Shown piece after piece: positions 9,134 through 18,092 of a stretch of 64,000 nucleotides of DNA. The notes beneath the pieces were generated by a model. It did no database searches. It saw nothing but the letters and a program-made list of their open reading frames with translations, and was not told where the DNA came from. Every line of letters begins with the position of its first letter. Positions within the stretch are counted from its first letter, which is position 1. The position numbers were made by a program, and so were the translations under genes. Source of the stretch: Gottfriedia endophytica (lineage in GTDB: Bacteria > Bacillota > Bacilli > Bacillales > Bacillaceae_G); the NCBI RefSeq assembly GCF_017814275.1, contig NZ_JAGIYQ010000002.1, positions 124,001 to 188,000 on the forward strand, written 5' to 3'.

Positions 9134-9262
9134 GGCTGTTTTCGTAAACTTTGTTGCTATTTAAGAGTGAGATAGTTGATTTCCGCTCCAGGACGCTGGC
9201 TTCAATCAACTTTTTTATTAATATTTACCTTTGTAAAAACAACAATCTTTTAGAAAATATCC
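9134..9262 (+). repeat. Family A repeat, internally deleted copy (copy 3)
   Basis: Only 129 bp. Both termini are intact (GGCTGTTTTCGTAAAC on the left, AAAACAACAATCTTTTAG on the right) and both outer arms remain (AGTTGATT, AATCAACT), but about 100 bases of core between GGACGCTGGCTT and CAATCAACT are gone. It lies just beyond the 3' end of aroB. Confidence 0.8.
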
Positions 9263-9271
9263 TTAAGTAAT

Positions 9272-10378
9272 TTACAATTCTTTTTCGTTTCGGAAAAGGT
9301 CTAAAAAATTGTTTAGTAAAGTATGTATCTTTTCTTGTTTAATTTCATGTAGTTCAGCTTGACCAAATTTCTTAAGAAGAATAAAGCGGATTGAATTGCC
9401 TATATTTTTTTTATCATGCTTCATTAACTTGATTACTTCTGCACTATCAATATTTGTAAATAATGGGAATCCTAGTTGGTTGTACCATTTTCTTATTTCA
9501 TCAAAATGCAAATCTACACCAAATAAGTTTTCACTAACATATAAAGCAAACAAAGTTCCAAATGCAACTCCATCACCATGAGATATGACAGAATACCCTA
9601 AATGTGCCTCTAATGCATGTCCTAATGTATGTCCTAAATTTAAAAATGCACGAATCCCTTTTTCCTTTTCATCTGTTGAAACTATGTTATTTTTTATTTG
9701 CACTCCCATTTTGAGAATTTGCTTTAGAATATTCCGTTCTAGATCTGTAATTTGTTTTACATGCTCCATTAACCAATTTACTTCTTCTTTTGAAGATAAC
9801 ATAGCTTCCTTACTAATTTCTGCAAATCCAGAACGCATTTCAGATAAAGGTAGTGTTTCTAAAAAATTTAAATGATAAAGTACATGCTCTGGTTGATAGA
9901 AAGCGCCTACTACATTCTTTCCTAATGGAAGATTAATCGCTACTTTCCCACCTACTGCACTATCATGAGCTAATAAGGTCGTTGGTACTTGAATAAAACG
10001 AATACCCCTCATATAAGTCGCTGCTACAAAACCTGCTAAATCTCCTACGACTCCCCCGCCCAATGCGATAATTAAGCTATTACGATCCAACTGTGAAGAT
10101 AAAGCAAATGATGAGCATTTTTCAAACATCATCATACTCTTACTTTGTTCTCCACTTGGAATAACGAAATCAAGCACATCAAATTGATCAGTTAATTTTG
10201 ACTTCACTTCATCTAAATAATTAACGGCAACATTCGTATCCGTTATTATTAATATTTTCGTAATTTTAGGTGAAAGGCTATTTATTATTTGAGGAAGTGT
10301 ATGGAGAATATCATAACCAATTGTAATGAAATAACTTTTTGATTTTGTATTTATTTGTAATTCACAAATCTGTTCCAT
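9272..10378 (-). CDS. aroB: 3-dehydroquinate synthase
   Basis: 368 residues. It converts DAHP to 3-dehydroquinate in the shikimate pathway, NAD- and metal-dependent, in the cytoplasm. The NAD-binding GGGVVGD motif is at residues 107-113; the metal ligands appear as Glu187 (GFAEISK), His250 (NLGHTLGH) and His267 (ISHGDG). AGAGGG precedes the ATG. In B. subtilis aroB is inside aroF-aroB-aroH-trp-hisC-tyrA-aroE; here it stands alone, flanked by family A repeats on both sides, with copy 4 ending only 22 bases upstream of its start. Transcription must therefore cross or start within that repeat. Confidence 0.96.
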   Translation of the reverse strand: MEQICELQINTKSKSYFITIGYDILHTLPQIINSLSPKITKILIITDTNVAVNYLDEVKSKLTDQFDVLDFVIPSGEQSKSMMMFEKCSSFALSSQLDRNSLIIALGGGVVGDLAGFVAATYMRGIRFIQVPTTLLAHDSAVGGKVAINLPLGKNVVGAFYQPEHVLYHLNFLETLPLSEMRSGFAEISKEAMLSSKEEVNWLMEHVKQITDLERNILKQILKMGVQIKNNIVSTDEKEKGIRAFLNLGHTLGHALEAHLGYSVISHGDGVAFGTLFALYVSENLFGVDLHFDEIRKWYNQLGFPLFTNIDSAEVIKLMKHDKKNIGNSIRFILLKKFGQAELHEIKQEKIHTLLNNFLDLFRNEKEL

Positions 10379-10400
10379 GCATTTCCCTCTTTTTTATTTT

Positions 10401-10618
10401 GGCTGTTTTCGTATACATTGTTGCTATTTTAAAATGCGTTAGTTTATTACAATTCCAGGTTGCTCCCTTTCCGTGGGGCGTGAGCTGAGCCTCCTCGGCA
10501 AGCCTGCGGGGTCTCAGCCTTCCCGCTATTCCCACAGGAGTCTCGCACCTTCCATTGTAATAAACTTTCGTCTTTAAAATTAATAATCTCAAAAACAACA
10601 ATCTTTTAGATATGAGCC
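10401..10618 (+). repeat. Family A palindromic repeat, copy 4 (aroB leader)
   Basis: GGCTGTTTTCGTATACATTG at the left and GAGCC at the right end. It sits 22 bases upstream of the aroB start, so it should be in the aroB transcript unless the promoter is inside it. The connector between GAGCCTCCTCGGCAAGCC and GGGGTCTCAG is shorter than in other copies. An open frame through it is an artefact of the repeat. Confidence 0.85.
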
Positions 10619-10861
10619 TTTATTATTTTATTTCATATTCTCACAAGCTAATCCTGTAATAAATAGGATATTTTTTACTACTATACCATAATCTTTTACT
10701 TTATTAAAAAAGTACGTCATAGAACTGTGTTAGTTACCAAGTTAAACATATCTTAAAAAGCTATTTATTATAAGGTTATTGTCTTTAATAAGATTTTGTT
10801 AAAGCAAATTGTTGATTGGAAGTTGAGTGAAACGGAAATCAACTTATGACATTTTTATATA

Positions 10862-11082
10862 GGCTCTTTTTTAAAGATTTTTGTTTTTAGGTTTTATAAA
10901 AAGACAGAAGTTGATTGGAACGGAAGGGTGCTCGACTCCTGTGGGAGATGCGGGAAGGCTGAGACCCCGCAGGAGCGATAGCGACGAGGAGGCTCAGCTC
11001 ACGCCCCAAGGAAAGCGAGCATCCTGGAGTGGAAATCAACTAACACATACTAAAAAAAGGAACAATGTATACGAAAATAGAC
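10862..11082 (-). repeat. Family A palindromic repeat, copy 5 (reversed)
   Basis: The only copy in opposite orientation: it begins GGCTCTTTTTTAAAGATT and ends near ACGAAAATAGAC. Outer arms AGTTGATTGGAACGG and AATCAACT are present. The preceding 240 bp (10619-10861) are AT-rich; they hold only a short relic at about 10810-10846 (TTGATTGGAA...GGAAATCAAC) resembling two fused outer arms. Confidence 0.85.
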
Positions 11083-11152
11083 TTATTAAAAGATAACCTT
11101 CTACGGAGCCTTTTCTTCTATGTTTAATTAAAACACTAACCTATAAATTTTG

Positions 11153-11186
11153 ACAAAAAAAAAGACCTTATAATGTTAGGTCTTTT
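11153..11186 (-). terminator. Terminator of cheR
   Basis: AAAAGACCT and AGGTCTTTT form a stem around TATAATGTT with a long U-run on the minus strand, overlapping the cheR stop by two bases. Confidence 0.85.
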
Positions 11187-11958
11187 AAGCATTTTTTATA
11201 TAGAAGAATGTTTCTTCTGAATTAAAATTATATCTATTCGGTTGGAATATTTGCTCTGTACTTCCTACGAATAGAACTCCATTATTTTTTAAAGAACCCG
11301 AAAACTGAGTGTATATTTTATCTTTTGCATCCTCTGTAAAATAGATTAATACATTTCTACAAACAATTAAATCTACTTGACTCTCATATGGATCTAATAA
11401 TAGATTGTGTTTTTTAAATGTAATTACTTTTTTTAGTTGATCCGATACACAATAATTTTCTCCTTCTTTAACAAAATACTTCGTTAATAAATCCTTAGGA
11501 ATACCAGTAATTGATTTCTCATGATATACACCAATTTTAGCTTTTGCTAAAACATTTTCATCTAAATCAGTTGCAATGATTTCAAATTTTGAGGGAGTTA
11601 AGTGTTTTAATAGCATCATTGCTAATGTATATGGTTCTTCTCCTGTTGAACAAGCAGCGCTCCATATTTTTAATTTAGATGAGTTTTTAATTAATTTTGG
11701 TAGTATTTCTTTTTCTAATACATCCCATCGATTTGTATTACGAAAAAACTCAGATACGTTTATCGTCATACGATCTAGAAATTCGTAATATAACTGTTTA
11801 TCTTGATCAATCCCTTTAAAAAATTCAGAAAAAGAATTAAATCCTTTTTTTTCATACATGGATTTTAATCTTCTTTTCATTTGTGATTCTTTATATTTGG
11901 AAAGATCAATCCCAGATTTTTTTTTCATTTGTTGAATAAATTCAATATATCCATCCAT
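11185..11958 (-). CDS. cheR: Chemotaxis protein methyltransferase CheR
   Basis: 257 residues from the ATG at 11958 (TGGAG about 7 bases upstream). It methylates glutamates of chemoreceptors using S-adenosylmethionine. The N-terminal helical domain (residues 1-75) precedes the SAM-binding fold with IWSAACSTGEEPY at 98-110 and the VCRNVLIYF motif. Length matches B. subtilis CheR (256). It lies beyond ndk as in B. subtilis, but the following aroF is absent. Its presence, with the PilZ protein at 28446, implies a motile organism. Confidence 0.95.
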   Translation of the reverse strand: MDGYIEFIQQMKKKSGIDLSKYKESQMKRRLKSMYEKKGFNSFSEFFKGIDQDKQLYYEFLDRMTINVSEFFRNTNRWDVLEKEILPKLIKNSSKLKIWSAACSTGEEPYTLAMMLLKHLTPSKFEIIATDLDENVLAKAKIGVYHEKSITGIPKDLLTKYFVKEGENYCVSDQLKKVITFKKHNLLLDPYESQVDLIVCRNVLIYFTEDAKDKIYTQFSGSLKNNGVLFVGSTEQIFQPNRYNFNSEETFFYIKNA

Positions 11959-12048
11959 AACTAAACTCCATTCGATATGTATATAAAGTGAAACTTCTAT
12001 CAAGGGGATTAACTGCCCGTTAATGTTTGATAATAAATATAAATCTAC

Positions 12049-12082
12049 TCAAAAAAACCAGCATTTTCTGCTGGTTCTTTTA
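12049..12082 (-). terminator. Terminator of ndk
   Basis: AACCAGCA-TTTT-TGCTGGTT hairpin with a U-run on the minus strand, 15 bases past the ndk stop. Confidence 0.87.
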
Positions 12083-12096
12083 TGATCATCTAAGGA

Positions 12097-12543
12097 TTAA
12101 TAAACCCACTCTTTAATTAATTTTGAGTATTCTACTAGCTCATTTTCTTTAAAGAAAATACCGATTTCACGCTCTGCACTTTCAGGTGAATCAGAACCAT
12201 GAATGATATTTTTACCAACAGTTGCAGCAAATTCTCCACGGATTGTACCAGGTGCAGAATCTTTTGGATTAGTAGCACCCATCATTTGACGAGCTGTAGC
12301 GATTACATTTTCACCTTCCCAAACCATTGCAAAAACAGGGCTTGATGTAATGAAATCTACTAACTCTCCAAAGAAAGGACGCTCTTTATGCTCTCCGTAA
12401 TGTAATTCAGCAGTTTCTTTACTAACTTGCATTAATTTAGCTCCAACTAATTGAAAGCCTTTTTTCTCAAAACGTGAAACAATTTCCCCAATTAAATTAC
12501 GTTGTACGCCATCAGGCTTAACCATTAAGTATGTTCTTTCCAT
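12097..12543 (-). CDS. ndk: Nucleoside diphosphate kinase
   Basis: 148 residues from the ATG at 12543 (AAAGGGG upstream); a longer frame begins inside the leader and has no support. It transfers the terminal phosphate of NTPs to NDPs through a phosphohistidine, His115 in [12 protein letters not shown]. The whole conserved Ndk fold from [15 protein letters not shown] is present. It has its own terminator and lies between the hydrolase and cheR. Confidence 0.97.
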   Translation of the reverse strand: MERTYLMVKPDGVQRNLIGEIVSRFEKKGFQLVGAKLMQVSKETAELHYGEHKERPFFGELVDFITSSPVFAMVWEGENVIATARQMMGATNPKDSAPGTIRGEFAATVGKNIIHGSDSPESAEREIGIFFKENELVEYSKLIKEWVY

Positions 12544-12744
12544 TTCTGTTCTACCCCTTTGAAATAAGTATGTATACAAAGTACAGTTGAATAGTAACAT
12601 TATTCAACGAATTTATCAATAGTTTATAAGATTCTTACTATCAGTAAATTGGTATCGCTTACTTTTCGATCTATGCAAACGGTAAGTTGATGGGATTATT
12701 AAGGAAAGTAAGAGTACAAGATATATGATCAAATAACACTTAAA

Positions 12745-12789
12745 GTAAAAACGCAAGAATGCTGTTAAATCAACATTTTTGCGTTTTGT
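12745..12789 (-). terminator. Terminator of the serine hydrolase gene
   Basis: AAAACGCAA and TTGCGTTTT pair, extended inward by AATG/CATT with a loop, and a weak U-run on the minus strand, a few bases beyond the stop. Confidence 0.75.
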
Positions 12790-12793
12790 TTTA

Positions 12794-14074
12794 TTAATTT
12801 TGTGCTTGAAGTCTACCTTTTGGGACAGCCCCTTTTTCTAAATATTTCGCGATTTGCACATACATGTTTGAATAAGTTGCTTTAACCTCACTGCTCGGCT
12901 CAGCATTTGAGGAAAAATGTACAATCACCATATTTGCTTTTGGGTCTATATAGAGGTATTGGCCATAACTTCCTAACACTTCAAAGGCGCCTTCTTCGTT
13001 ATGAGGGATCCACCATTGATTATGATAAGACATGGATGCGCCTTGTCTGATTGCCAATTCTCCTTCTTGTACGCTTTTTACATTCTTTGAAATAGAGGAA
13101 GGTAGAATTTGCACTCCATTGTAGCGACCGTTATTTAAAATCAATTGACCAAATCTGGCAATATCTCTTGCAGTCGCATTTAAACCAGCACTTGCTTGTT
13201 CAACTCCTGATTCATCTGTAACATAATACCCATTTTCTTCCATACCTATTTTGGACCAAATTCTCTCACTTACATTTTCGGTTAACGATTTTCCAGTGAC
13301 TGTCCGTATAATCCACCCGAGTGTTTCAGATGAACCGTTATTATAAGAAAACTCAGTTCCAGGTGATGCTGTTTCTTTTGCCTCTTGTAGCATATCATAA
13401 ATTTTCATTGGACCATCATAGTTTTTACCACGAGGAAGAATATTGCTGGCTAAATATAATTGAGCATCTTGATTTTCCAATCCTTTCTGCATATATCCAT
13501 GTGTAGGGTATTCAGCAGAAACCTGCATGTCCATTAATTGTTGAATTGTTGCTTTTCCAAATGGAGTGTTTCGTAATTCTTTGACATATGTTTCAGCAGT
13601 CTTATTCACATTGATAAGTCCTTCTTCGGCTAATGTTTGTACAAGTGCACCAGTAAAAACTTTTGTTAAAGAGGCCATTCCGTGCTGCTCATTTTGTTTA
13701 AAGCCATTGAAATAATGCTCGTAAACAAGTTTTCCGTTATGTATAACAACAAATGCATCTGTTTTATTCTCATCTAATAGTTTCTTTAAAGGAGTATTTC
13801 CTCCATTTTCTTTATTAACAGAAAAATTATCTAAGTTTTGTAATGCAGTAGGGAATGTTGCTACTTGCATAGGATTGTTTTTCACTTCGCTTGTTAACGC
13901 TAGTTCTTTCATATGTGAATATGACCAACGTAAGTAGGGAGATTGTAACCAATTCTCTTTTGTCACGTTCTCTTTAGAAGGAGTGACTTTGATTTGTTTA
14001 AAAAATGCAAATCCAAGCCCTGTTACGAGAAACAATAATGTAAGTATGAGTAATAAAAGAGGAGATTTTTTCAA
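12794..14074 (-). CDS. Membrane-anchored serine hydrolase, beta-lactamase/PBP (class C) family
   Basis: 426 residues. An N-terminal hydrophobic segment (about 5-25) acts as signal anchor. The catalytic Ser135-Leu-Thr-Lys138 (SxxK) and Tyr244-Asn-Asn246 (YxN) motifs of class C beta-lactamase-like enzymes are intact, with further family features (GYMQKG, GWIIRTVTGKS). This family includes DD-peptidases, esterases and 6-aminohexanoate-dimer hydrolases; the substrate cannot be read from sequence. It is not part of the B. subtilis gene order at this position, so probably a lineage-specific insertion between ndk and hepT. It is monocistronic with its own terminator. Confidence 0.85.
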   Translation of the reverse strand: MKKSPLLLLILTLLFLVTGLGFAFFKQIKVTPSKENVTKENWLQSPYLRWSYSHMKELALTSEVKNNPMQVATFPTALQNLDNFSVNKENGGNTPLKKLLDENKTDAFVVIHNGKLVYEHYFNGFKQNEQHGMASLTKVFTGALVQTLAEEGLINVNKTAETYVKELRNTPFGKATIQQLMDMQVSAEYPTHGYMQKGLENQDAQLYLASNILPRGKNYDGPMKIYDMLQEAKETASPGTEFSYNNGSSETLGWIIRTVTGKSLTENVSERIWSKIGMEENGYYVTDESGVEQASAGLNATARDIARFGQLILNNGRYNGVQILPSSISKNVKSVQEGELAIRQGASMSYHNQWWIPHNEEGAFEVLGSYGQYLYIDPKANMVIVHFSSNAEPSSEVKATYSNMYVQIAKYLEKGAVPKGRLQAQN

Positions 14075-14164
14075 GTTCTTATATACCTCCTTGTTAATTC
14101 TATATACATACCATCATATCCTTTCTATTTGTTACCCCTTATTAAGCTATCCTAACCGTTTACT

Positions 14165-14540
14165 TAATATAACTTCAACAAAAAAAGCGTTAATCCTTCT
14201 TCGATTAACACCCCCACTAGCTCCCTATACCATACTAATCGCTCACACAAACGCCTTTCGGAGATAACCGGGTTGTCTCCGCTTTTCGTTCTGTCTAGTT
14301 TCAGCAACCATCCCCTCGGCCGTTTCACAAAACCAAAGTGATGTGAAAACCGCACTGCTCTTTGGTTTTGCTCCAATCCCTATCAGAGCTAAACAAGTCT
14401 GCTACACTTTTCTAACTGTCTAGCTCCGACAACCATCTCCTCGGCCGTTTCACACCAACCAATTGAAGTGAAAACCACACTTCATTTGGTTGGTGCTCCA
14501 ACGTCTGTCGGAGATAAACGGGTTGTCTCCGCTTTTCGTT
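14165..14540 (-). repeat. Family B repeat cluster, two full units plus a partial unit
   Basis: Flanks TCGGCCGTTTCAC and GCTCCAA bracket two different hairpins at 14328-14370 (AAACCAAAG type) and 14454-14494 (ACCAACCAATTGAAGTG with its complement). A partial unit lies at about 14225-14290. CGGGTTGTCTCCGCTTTTCG occurs twice as the outer flank. This fills the gap between the hydrolase start and hepT; I see no gene in it. Confidence 0.75.
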
Positions 14541-14575
14541 AAAAAACTGTACTTCAATTTTAAAGTACAGTTAGC
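14541..14575 (-). terminator. Terminator of hepT
   Basis: AACTGTACTT and AAAGTACAGTT form a 10-bp stem with a U-run on the minus strand; the stem runs up to the hepT stop codon. Confidence 0.8.
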
Positions 14576-15533
14576 TTTTTCTTTTTCCGATATTTTTTGC
14601 AATGGTAATTAGCATTGACTTTGCTTCACCTTTTGGTAAATCTTTAATGCTAGAAAGTGCTTTGTCTAAATATCGATCACTGATATCTCGCGCTCGGTCA
14701 ATTGAGCCGCTCTTTTTAATGTCTTCAATTAAACTTTTCATGTATTCAACAGATGTATTTTCATTCACTTTGATGATTTTCTCGTGTAAAGTAGGGTTTT
14801 CCATTGCGAATAAAACTGGTAACGTTATATTCCCTTGTAATAGGTCACTACCTGCAGGTTTTCCTAATTCCTTATCGGAAGATGTAAAATCTAAAATATC
14901 ATCCATAATTTGGTATGACATCCCTAAATAATATCCATATTTTTTTAAAACAGTTTGAAATTTTAATTCAGCTCCAGAGGCAATTGCTCCGATTTCACAA
15001 CTAGCTGAAATTAGTAGTGCAGTTTTCCTTTTAATTCGTCTTAGATAACATCGTAAATTTTGTTTAAAATTGTATTTATCTTTTATTTGTTCAATTTCCC
15101 CAAGACATACTTCTAAAATTGTATCAGCTAACCTTTGATGTGCTTTTGACTCTTCAATTTCAGACATGCTTTCTAGCGCTCTTGCAAATAAAAAATCGCC
15201 TGCATACATTGCAATCTTATTACCATGTTCTTCATTGATTGTTTCTTTACCACGTCTTAATTTCGCTTCATCAATTACATCATCATGAACTAAAGATGCC
15301 ATATGGATTAATTCTAATGTTGCTGCTACATTTTTAATTGATTGCAATTGATACTTTCCAAATTTAGCACCTAGTATGACAAATACTGGTCTAAATCGCT
15401 TTCCACCAGCCTCTAAAAGCTTCAGTGAAGCTGCGTGTAAGATAGGCTGCTCTGTGGTTACTAATTGTCTTAATGTATGCTCAATCGCATCCATATCTTT
15501 CTTTAAGTAGGAGTATTTCCATTTAACTTTCAT
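14571..15533 (-). CDS. hepT: Heptaprenyl diphosphate synthase component II
   Basis: 320 residues from the ATG at 15533, with AGGTGA 6 bases upstream; a GTG three codons earlier overlaps that site. This catalytic subunit extends farnesyl diphosphate with isopentenyl units to the C35 chain of menaquinone-7. Aspartate-rich motifs DDVID (84-88) and DDILD (211-215) are intact and bind magnesium-diphosphate. It works with HepS and lies in the conserved order hepS-menH-hepT. Confidence 0.95.
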   Translation of the reverse strand: MKVKWKYSYLKKDMDAIEHTLRQLVTTEQPILHAASLKLLEAGGKRFRPVFVILGAKFGKYQLQSIKNVAATLELIHMASLVHDDVIDEAKLRRGKETINEEHGNKIAMYAGDFLFARALESMSEIEESKAHQRLADTILEVCLGEIEQIKDKYNFKQNLRCYLRRIKRKTALLISASCEIGAIASGAELKFQTVLKKYGYYLGMSYQIMDDILDFTSSDKELGKPAGSDLLQGNITLPVLFAMENPTLHEKIIKVNENTSVEYMKSLIEDIKKSGSIDRARDISDRYLDKALSSIKDLPKGEAKSMLITIAKNIGKRKS

Positions 15534-15596
15534 TCCGTTCACCTATTATATATCATTCCAACTTATAAATTCTTTATATCGAACTATCTAATAATT

Positions 15597-16301
15597 TTAG
15601 GGTTTAACCCCTAGATGCATCGCGGCAACACCAAATGTGAATGGCTTCACCTTAATATTTGTTAATCCCACTTCACTAAACATTTTAGCTAATTCATTCA
15701 TACCCGGAAAAGTACTAGCACTTTCTTGCAGCCATGAATATTCTTTATAACTTTTCGCGAACATTTTGCCAAAGATCGGCATAATAAATTTAAAATATAA
15801 TTTATAGCCTTGTTTAAATCCAATCATAGTTGGTTGTGATGTTTCTAAACAAACTACTTTTCCGCCTGGTTTTACAACTCTAGTCATTTCTTTCAAAACT
15901 TGAATATAATCTGGAACATTTCTCAATCCAAAACCAATTGTAATAACATCAAATTCATTATCTTCAAACGGTAATTCCATCGCGTTACCATGGATTAATG
16001 TAACATGGTTTAACCCAAGCTGATTCACTTTTTCTTCGCCGACTGATAACATATTTTTACTAAAATCTAGTCCAACTACTTTCCCTTCACTTCCAACCGC
16101 TTCCGCTAATGCAATCGTCCAATCGCCTGTCCCGCAACAAACATCTAGCGCTTTCATTCCTTTTTGAACGTTCATTTCCTTCATTGTTTGCTTTCTCCAA
16201 GCAATATGTCGCTGAAAGCTAATAATTCCATTCATTTTATCATATTTATTATAAATCTTTTCAAAAACATCATGTACGCGTTCTTCTTTTGATTGTGTCA
16301 A
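15597..16301 (-). CDS. menH: Demethylmenaquinone methyltransferase
   Basis: 234 residues from a TTG at 16301 (AAAGGCGGG upstream); the sequence from [16 protein letters not shown] aligns with the start of B. subtilis MenH (UbiE family; also called MenG). It performs the last step of menaquinone synthesis with S-adenosylmethionine. The SAM site [11 protein letters not shown] is at about 51-61; [10 protein letters not shown] and [13 protein letters not shown] are family signatures. It lies between hepS and hepT with short spacing, so one operon for the quinone side chain and ring methylation. Confidence 0.96.
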   Translation of the reverse strand: MTQSKEERVHDVFEKIYNKYDKMNGIISFQRHIAWRKQTMKEMNVQKGMKALDVCCGTGDWTIALAEAVGSEGKVVGLDFSKNMLSVGEEKVNQLGLNHVTLIHGNAMELPFEDNEFDVITIGFGLRNVPDYIQVLKEMTRVVKPGGKVVCLETSQPTMIGFKQGYKLYFKFIMPIFGKMFAKSYKEYSWLQESASTFPGMNELAKMFSEVGLTNIKVKPFTFGVAAMHLGVKP

Positions 16302-16337
16302 TACTGTTCCCGCCTTTAATAAAACAATAAATCGTTC

Positions 16338-17060
16338 TTAAATTGTTACTTCATCCAATAATTTTCTTGTTTTTGTTATTTCATTTTCTAAAACTTTTTG
16401 CAAAAGATTACTATTTAATTCATTTAAAGTTAATTTGGATAAACAATGTATATAGTGCGTGTTTTTTCCAGATTGTAAATGAACTAATTCCTTTTGTAAT
16501 CTATTCTCTAAAAGTTTTAACTGATAATAGTTTGCCCATTTTGGTTCGTTAAAATAGTTACAAAATTGAGAAAGTATGACAGATTCAATTTTCATCACAC
16601 AATTATTAAGCTGATCTACACTTTTAAAATCGCCAATCTGAAAATTAATTTTCTCTTCATTCATGATACGAATCGCTTTTGATAATGTTTTTATCAGATT
16701 AATCTCACTTGAATACGATAGTGCCTCATAATATAGCCCACTATATAAATCACCTTCTAAAACGGTTAACTGTTTTTTTTCACGAGTAGATGAAGATGCT
16801 TCGTAGTAAGATACCTTTTCATGCGTATCTAATGCTAATTGAATAATTGTAACTGCGCTTCCGTAGTGAACAATTTGACTACTATTAAAATTTAAAAACC
16901 CCAAGAAATCTACTAATAATAAAAGCTTTTGTTCGTCAATGAACGGCGCTTCTAAATTTTTTGCGAGATAGGAATGTTTAATTTTATTCTCTACCTCATT
17001 ACGTACTGCCTGAATATGTATATTTACAGAGTTCATTTCTTTCATCCATTCTAAAGACAT
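16338..17060 (-). CDS. hepS: Heptaprenyl diphosphate synthase component I
   Basis: 240 residues. This regulatory subunit pairs with HepT; it has no aspartate-rich motifs. The signatures SYLAKNLEAPFIDEQKLLLL and QLTVLEGDLYSGLYYEAL match HepS. Start uncertain: an extended -10 (TGATATAAT, about 17072-17080) would put +1 a few bases before the ATG at 17060, so the ATG at 17045 or 17036 may be used, and these also fit the B. subtilis length before YLAK better. In B. subtilis mtrB precedes hepS; here that space holds a family A repeat. Confidence 0.9.
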   Translation of the reverse strand: MSLEWMKEMNSVNIHIQAVRNEVENKIKHSYLAKNLEAPFIDEQKLLLLVDFLGFLNFNSSQIVHYGSAVTIIQLALDTHEKVSYYEASSSTREKKQLTVLEGDLYSGLYYEALSYSSEINLIKTLSKAIRIMNEEKINFQIGDFKSVDQLNNCVMKIESVILSQFCNYFNEPKWANYYQLKLLENRLQKELVHLQSGKNTHYIHCLSKLTLNELNSNLLQKVLENEITKTRKLLDEVTI

Positions 17061-17139
17061 TTCTAAACCGTATTATATCATATCTTTATTGGTTAGATAG
17101 GATCAGTAGTTAAAAAAGATTGATTTTTAAAAATTAATA

Positions 17140-17360
17140 ATCTGTTTTATTAAAGTTGCTATTTAAGAAGGTGATAAGTTGCCAGGATGCGCTTTCCGTG
17201 GGGCGCGCGGTGAGCCTCCTCGGCGCTATCACGCTTTCGGGGTCTCACCTGTCCCGCTGTTCCCACAGGAGTCTCGCACCTTCCATTCCAATCAACTTTA
17301 TTAACATCAGTTTGTTTTAACAAAATCTATTGAAAAACAACAACCTTTTAAAAATTGCCT
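17140..17360 (+). repeat. Family A palindromic repeat, copy 6
   Basis: A subfamily III copy with GGTGAGCC and GGTCTCACC rather than GCTGAGCC and GGTCTCAGC. The left end is degraded (TCTGTTTTATTAAAGTTGCT). It occupies the folE-hepS gap where B. subtilis has mtrB. Confidence 0.8.
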
Positions 17361-17404
17361 TATATAAAAAATAAGTAAACAATCTAACCGAATAGTAAAC
17401 CAAC

Positions 17405-17974
17405 TTATTTTGAATTGATCATTGATAGAATTTCATTTCTTGCTTGTTTGTCCTCTTTTAAAGATCCACGTACAGCAGTTGTAACTGTTTTAGAGCCTGG
17501 TTTTCTTACACCTCGCATTGACATACACATATGCTCGGCTTCTACAACAACCATTGCTCCATGAGGTTCTAAAACTTCCATAATTGCATCAACAATCGAT
17601 GTTGTAATACGTTCTTGAAGCTGAGGACGACGCGCTACTGTTTCAACAGTACGAGCTAGCTTACTTAATCCTGTTACCTTACCATTTCTAGGGTAATATG
17701 CTACATGGGCTACTCCATAAAAAGGTAATAAGTGATGTTCACACATTGAATGGAATGGAATATCTTTTACTAATACAAGCTCTTCGTGATCTTCACCAAA
17801 AACTTTATGTAAATGTTCTCTCTCGTCTTGTCTCATACCAGAGAATACTTCAGCGTACATTTTTGCAACTCGTTTTGGTGTATCAAGAATACCTTCACGA
17901 GATGGATCATCACCAATTGCTTCTAATATTTGTCGAACTGCTTGTTCAATTTTTTCTAAATTAACTTCCTTCAT
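17405..17974 (-). CDS. folE: GTP cyclohydrolase I (FolE, MtrA)
   Basis: 189 residues. It converts GTP to 7,8-dihydroneopterin triphosphate, the first step of folate synthesis. Zinc ligands are Cys78 and His81 in [11 protein letters not shown] and Cys150 in [10 protein letters not shown]. In B. subtilis it forms the mtrAB operon with the TRAP regulator; mtrB is absent here and no terminator is seen before the repeat. A sigma-A promoter lies just upstream. Confidence 0.96.
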   Translation of the reverse strand: MKEVNLEKIEQAVRQILEAIGDDPSREGILDTPKRVAKMYAEVFSGMRQDEREHLHKVFGEDHEELVLVKDIPFHSMCEHHLLPFYGVAHVAYYPRNGKVTGLSKLARTVETVARRPQLQERITTSIVDAIMEVLEPHGAMVVVEAEHMCMSMRGVRKPGSKTVTTAVRGSLKEDKQARNEILSMINSK

Positions 17975-18013
17975 GCTAAATCCCCCATCTGTAATTGCTA
18001 AATCTTTTACTTA

Positions 18014-18043
18014 TTTTAACACATCTTAAATTTTTTAAGCAAA
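18014..18043 (-). promoter_or_regulatory. Sigma-A promoter of folE
   Basis: The minus strand has TTGCTT (18038-18043), 18 bases, then TAAAAT (18014-18019), about 40 bases before the folE start. The -35 touches the hbs terminator. Confidence 0.55.
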
Positions 18044-18077
18044 AAAGAAGGACGCTGTGACAGCATCCTTCTTTTTC
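18042..18077 (-). terminator. Terminator of hbs
   Basis: AAAGAAGGACGCTG and CAGCATCCTTCTTT form a 14-bp stem with one mismatch and a 3-base loop, flanked by A and T runs, 16 bases past the hbs stop. Confidence 0.88.
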
Positions 18078-18092
18078 GCTTAAACTATGTAA

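Noticed and set aside
10362-10601. Open frame of 79 codons on the minus strand (LRPRRLAEEAQLTPHGKG type)
   Set aside because: Translated family A core. Similar peptides appear at 10881-11096 and 31721-31997 only because the repeat recurs.
14164-14376. 70-codon minus-strand frame
   Set aside because: Runs through family B units and their hairpins; arginine-rich artefact.
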